From Bacteroidota bacterium (GTDB taxonomy: Bacteria > Bacteroidota > Ignavibacteria > UBA10030 > UBA8401), in NCBI GenBank assembly GCA_030824175.1, contig JAVBYH010000258.1:1-7698 (forward strand): a stretch of DNA of 7,698 nucleotides, read 5' to 3'. Made by a program: the position numbers and the translations under genes. Positions 6,302-7,698 of the stretch are shown one piece after another. Each line of letters begins with the position of its first letter. Within the stretch, counting starts at the first letter, position 1. The notes under the pieces were generated by a model. The model was given only the letters and a program-made list of their open reading frames with translations, did not search any database and was not told the DNA's origin.

Positions 6302-6364
6302 CGGGTACGATGCATGCAGGCTCTCATCCGCATGGGACGAGAGCCTCGTTGTATGCATCGCCCG
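6302..6364 (-). terminator. Large stem-loop after the FAD oxidoreductase gene, probable terminator
   Basis: Starting 2 nt after the oxidoreductase stop codon, the strand folds back on itself. CGGG (6302-6305) pairs with CCCG (6361-6364), CGATGCATGCA (6308-6318) with 6350-6360 including one G-U pair, GGCTCTC (6319-6325) with GAGAGCC (6339-6345), and TCC (6327-6329) with GGA (6335-6337). Only a 2-nt and a 4-nt bulge and one mismatch interrupt about 25 pairs. No T-run follows on either strand, so it may be a Rho-assisted terminator or an mRNA 3'-end stabiliser rather than a classical intrinsic terminator. Confidence 0.6.
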
Positions 6365-6366
6365 GT

Positions 6367-7698
6367 TCAGGCGTGGACTTTTTCGCGCACCGCCACAGGC
6401 ATGATGTTCTGGTTTACGCGGAAGAAATTTTCAGGATCGTATTTCTGTTTGATCTTCATGAGCCGGTCGTAGTTGCCGCGGTATGTCGACTTCACCCGTT
6501 GATCCCCCTCCTCCATCATGAAATTCACGTACGCTCCCCCCGCGGAGAACGGATGCATCGCCTCCCAGTACTGCTTCGTCCACCCTGTGATCTTTTCCTT
6601 GTTCGCGGGATCGGGATCGATGCCGACGATCACCATCGACCACACGGCGTCGCGATAGCTCCATGCCGTGTCGCCGTTGTGGACGCGCGAGGCGGCGCCG
6701 TTCACGGGATACATGTGCACCGTCGACAGCGGCGTGGGCATGGACTTCGCCCATTCGAACGAAGTGGTGATGGCCTCCTCCGTCATCTCGTTGAAGAAGT
6801 CGCCGCGCCAGTACCATTGCAAGCCGGGCGCCAGGAGCGCGTCGAACATGCTCTGCAGGGCCGGGAAGGGAATCTCACCGACAAGATCGAGCTCGGGCTT
6901 TTTGAACGAGCGTATGGCCGTGAATGTGTCCGCGGCCTTCTCGGGTTTCCCGGTGTATGCCCAGACGATGGCGCACATTTTTTTATTGTGGAGATGCTCG
7001 GGGAACGGCGCTGCGGGGGGGATGCTGAGATACGCGAAGAACCCTGTCAGGTCGTCGGGAGCGGGTTTGATCATTGTGGAGTACCATTTCAGAATATCCG
7101 GAGCCGCGGAGAGGTCCCAGATCATCGGGCCGCCGATGACGGTCGCAATGGGGTGCATCTGATATGTGAACGACGTGCAGACGCCGAAGTTGCCGCCGCC
7201 CCCCCGCACCGCCCAGAACAGGTCCTTGTTCTGGTGCGCATCGGCAGTCACGAACGATCCGTCGGCGAGCACCATATCCACCGACAGCAGATTGTCGATC
7301 GTCAAGCCGCATTTGCGCGTGAGATGCCCGATGCCCCCGCCGAGTGTGAGGCCGCCCACGCCGGTGGTGGACACGGTGCCGCTCGGTACGGCCATGCCGA
7401 AGACATGTGTCGCATGGTCCACCTCGCCCCATGTACAGCCGCCGCCGACCACCACCGTCATCGCCTTGGGATCGACGCGCGTGTATTTGATGCGCGACAA
7501 ATCGATGACGAGTCCGTTGTCGCACACTCCCAGTCCGCCGCCGTTGTGTCCGCCGCTGCGTATTGCGACGAGAATTTTTTGCTCGCGGGCAAAATTCACG
7601 CACTCGATGACGTCTGCCGTATCCGTGCATCGCGCGATCATGAGCGGGCGCTTGTCGATCATGCCGTTGTAGACTTTTCGGGCTTCGTCGTACCCCGG
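6367..7698 (-). CDS. FAD-binding oxidoreductase with berberine-bridge (BBE) domain, 5'-truncated by window
   Basis: Flavin-dependent oxidase or dehydrogenase of the PCMH/BBE superfamily; the substrate is unknown. The frame is open to the right edge: 12 codons (PGYDEARKVYNG) precede the first visible ATG at 7662 and fit the family's conserved start region, so the true start lies outside. Of 443 visible residues, the FAD domain (about 1-210) shows H51 in RSGGHNGGG, the site of 8-alpha-histidyl flavin attachment, VGGGCTWGEVD (83-93), SGTVSTTGVGG (106-116), LTLGGGIGHL (117-126), and AVRGGGGNFGV (163-173). The BBE motif lies near the C-terminus: YVNFMMEEGD, then NYDRL and NQNI (409-432). The second attachment cysteine of bicovalent family members, expected around 111-113, is absent, so the flavin is probably held by His alone. 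No signal peptide can be judged. It is followed by the hairpin at 6302-6364. Confidence 0.92.
   Translation of the reverse strand, partial: PGYDEARKVYNGMIDKRPLMIARCTDTADVIECVNFAREQKILVAIRSGGHNGGGLGVCDNGLVIDLSRIKYTRVDPKAMTVVVGGGCTWGEVDHATHVFGMAVPSGTVSTTGVGGLTLGGGIGHLTRKCGLTIDNLLSVDMVLADGSFVTADAHQNKDLFWAVRGGGGNFGVCTSFTYQMHPIATVIGGPMIWDLSAAPDILKWYSTMIKPAPDDLTGFFAYLSIPPAAPFPEHLHNKKMCAIVWAYTGKPEKAADTFTAIRSFKKPELDLVGEIPFPALQSMFDALLAPGLQWYWRGDFFNEMTEEAITTSFEWAKSMPTPLSTVHMYPVNGAASRVHNGDTAWSYRDAVWSMVIVGIDPDPANKEKITGWTKQYWEAMHPFSAGGAYVNFMMEEGDQRVKSTYRGNYDRLMKIKQKYDPENFFRVNQNIMPVAVREKVHA

Overview
The window looks like chromosomal DNA from a relatively GC-rich member of the Bacteroidota/Chlorobiota/Ignavibacteriota (FCB) group. 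The strongest clue is the secreted protein at 4749-6200, which ends in a type IX secretion (T9SS) sorting domain of the 'NYPNPFNPST' kind typical of that group. The lineage is inferred from family resemblance alone; no database search was possible.

All host genes lie on the minus strand, so in transcription order they run from right to left. (1) 6367-7698 is a berberine-bridge-type FAD oxidoreductase, cut at its 5' end by the window edge and followed by a large hairpin. (2) A strong sigma70-like promoter (6258-6286) precedes a gingipain-like C25 cysteine peptidase with a T9SS tail (4749-6200). (3) A complete insertion sequence (3390-4713) is transcribed in the opposite direction. It carries one intact DDE transposase gene, has terminal inverted repeats, and is flanked by a 5-bp duplication of AGCAT. 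(4) A tight fatty-acid beta-oxidation cluster follows: thiolase (2090-3265), acyl-CoA dehydrogenase (916-2055), and a membrane iron-sulfur/cytochrome b protein (1-892) that runs off the left edge.

The last three genes form a coherent pathway. The acyl-CoA dehydrogenase oxidises acyl-CoA and passes electrons to electron-transfer flavoprotein (ETF). The membrane protein resembles ETF:menaquinone oxidoreductases (EMO-like, NarI-type cytochrome b plus HdrD-like Fe-S parts) and would pass these electrons to the quinone pool. Thiolase cleaves the 3-ketoacyl-CoA. Gaps of 34 and 23 bp and good Shine-Dalgarno sites argue for one operon. Its best promoter candidate (3344-3372) lies between the thiolase gene and the insertion sequence, so the element probably left it intact.

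I found no CRISPR array, tRNA, rRNA, defence island or clearly new multi-gene system. The points most worth a second look are the second copy of the end repeat inside the insertion sequence, which overlaps the likely transposase promoter; the stop codon directly before the TTG start of the peptidase gene; the inverted repeat over the beta-oxidation promoter; and the EMO-like gene itself, whose reading frame is easy to miss because it is cut by the window edge.
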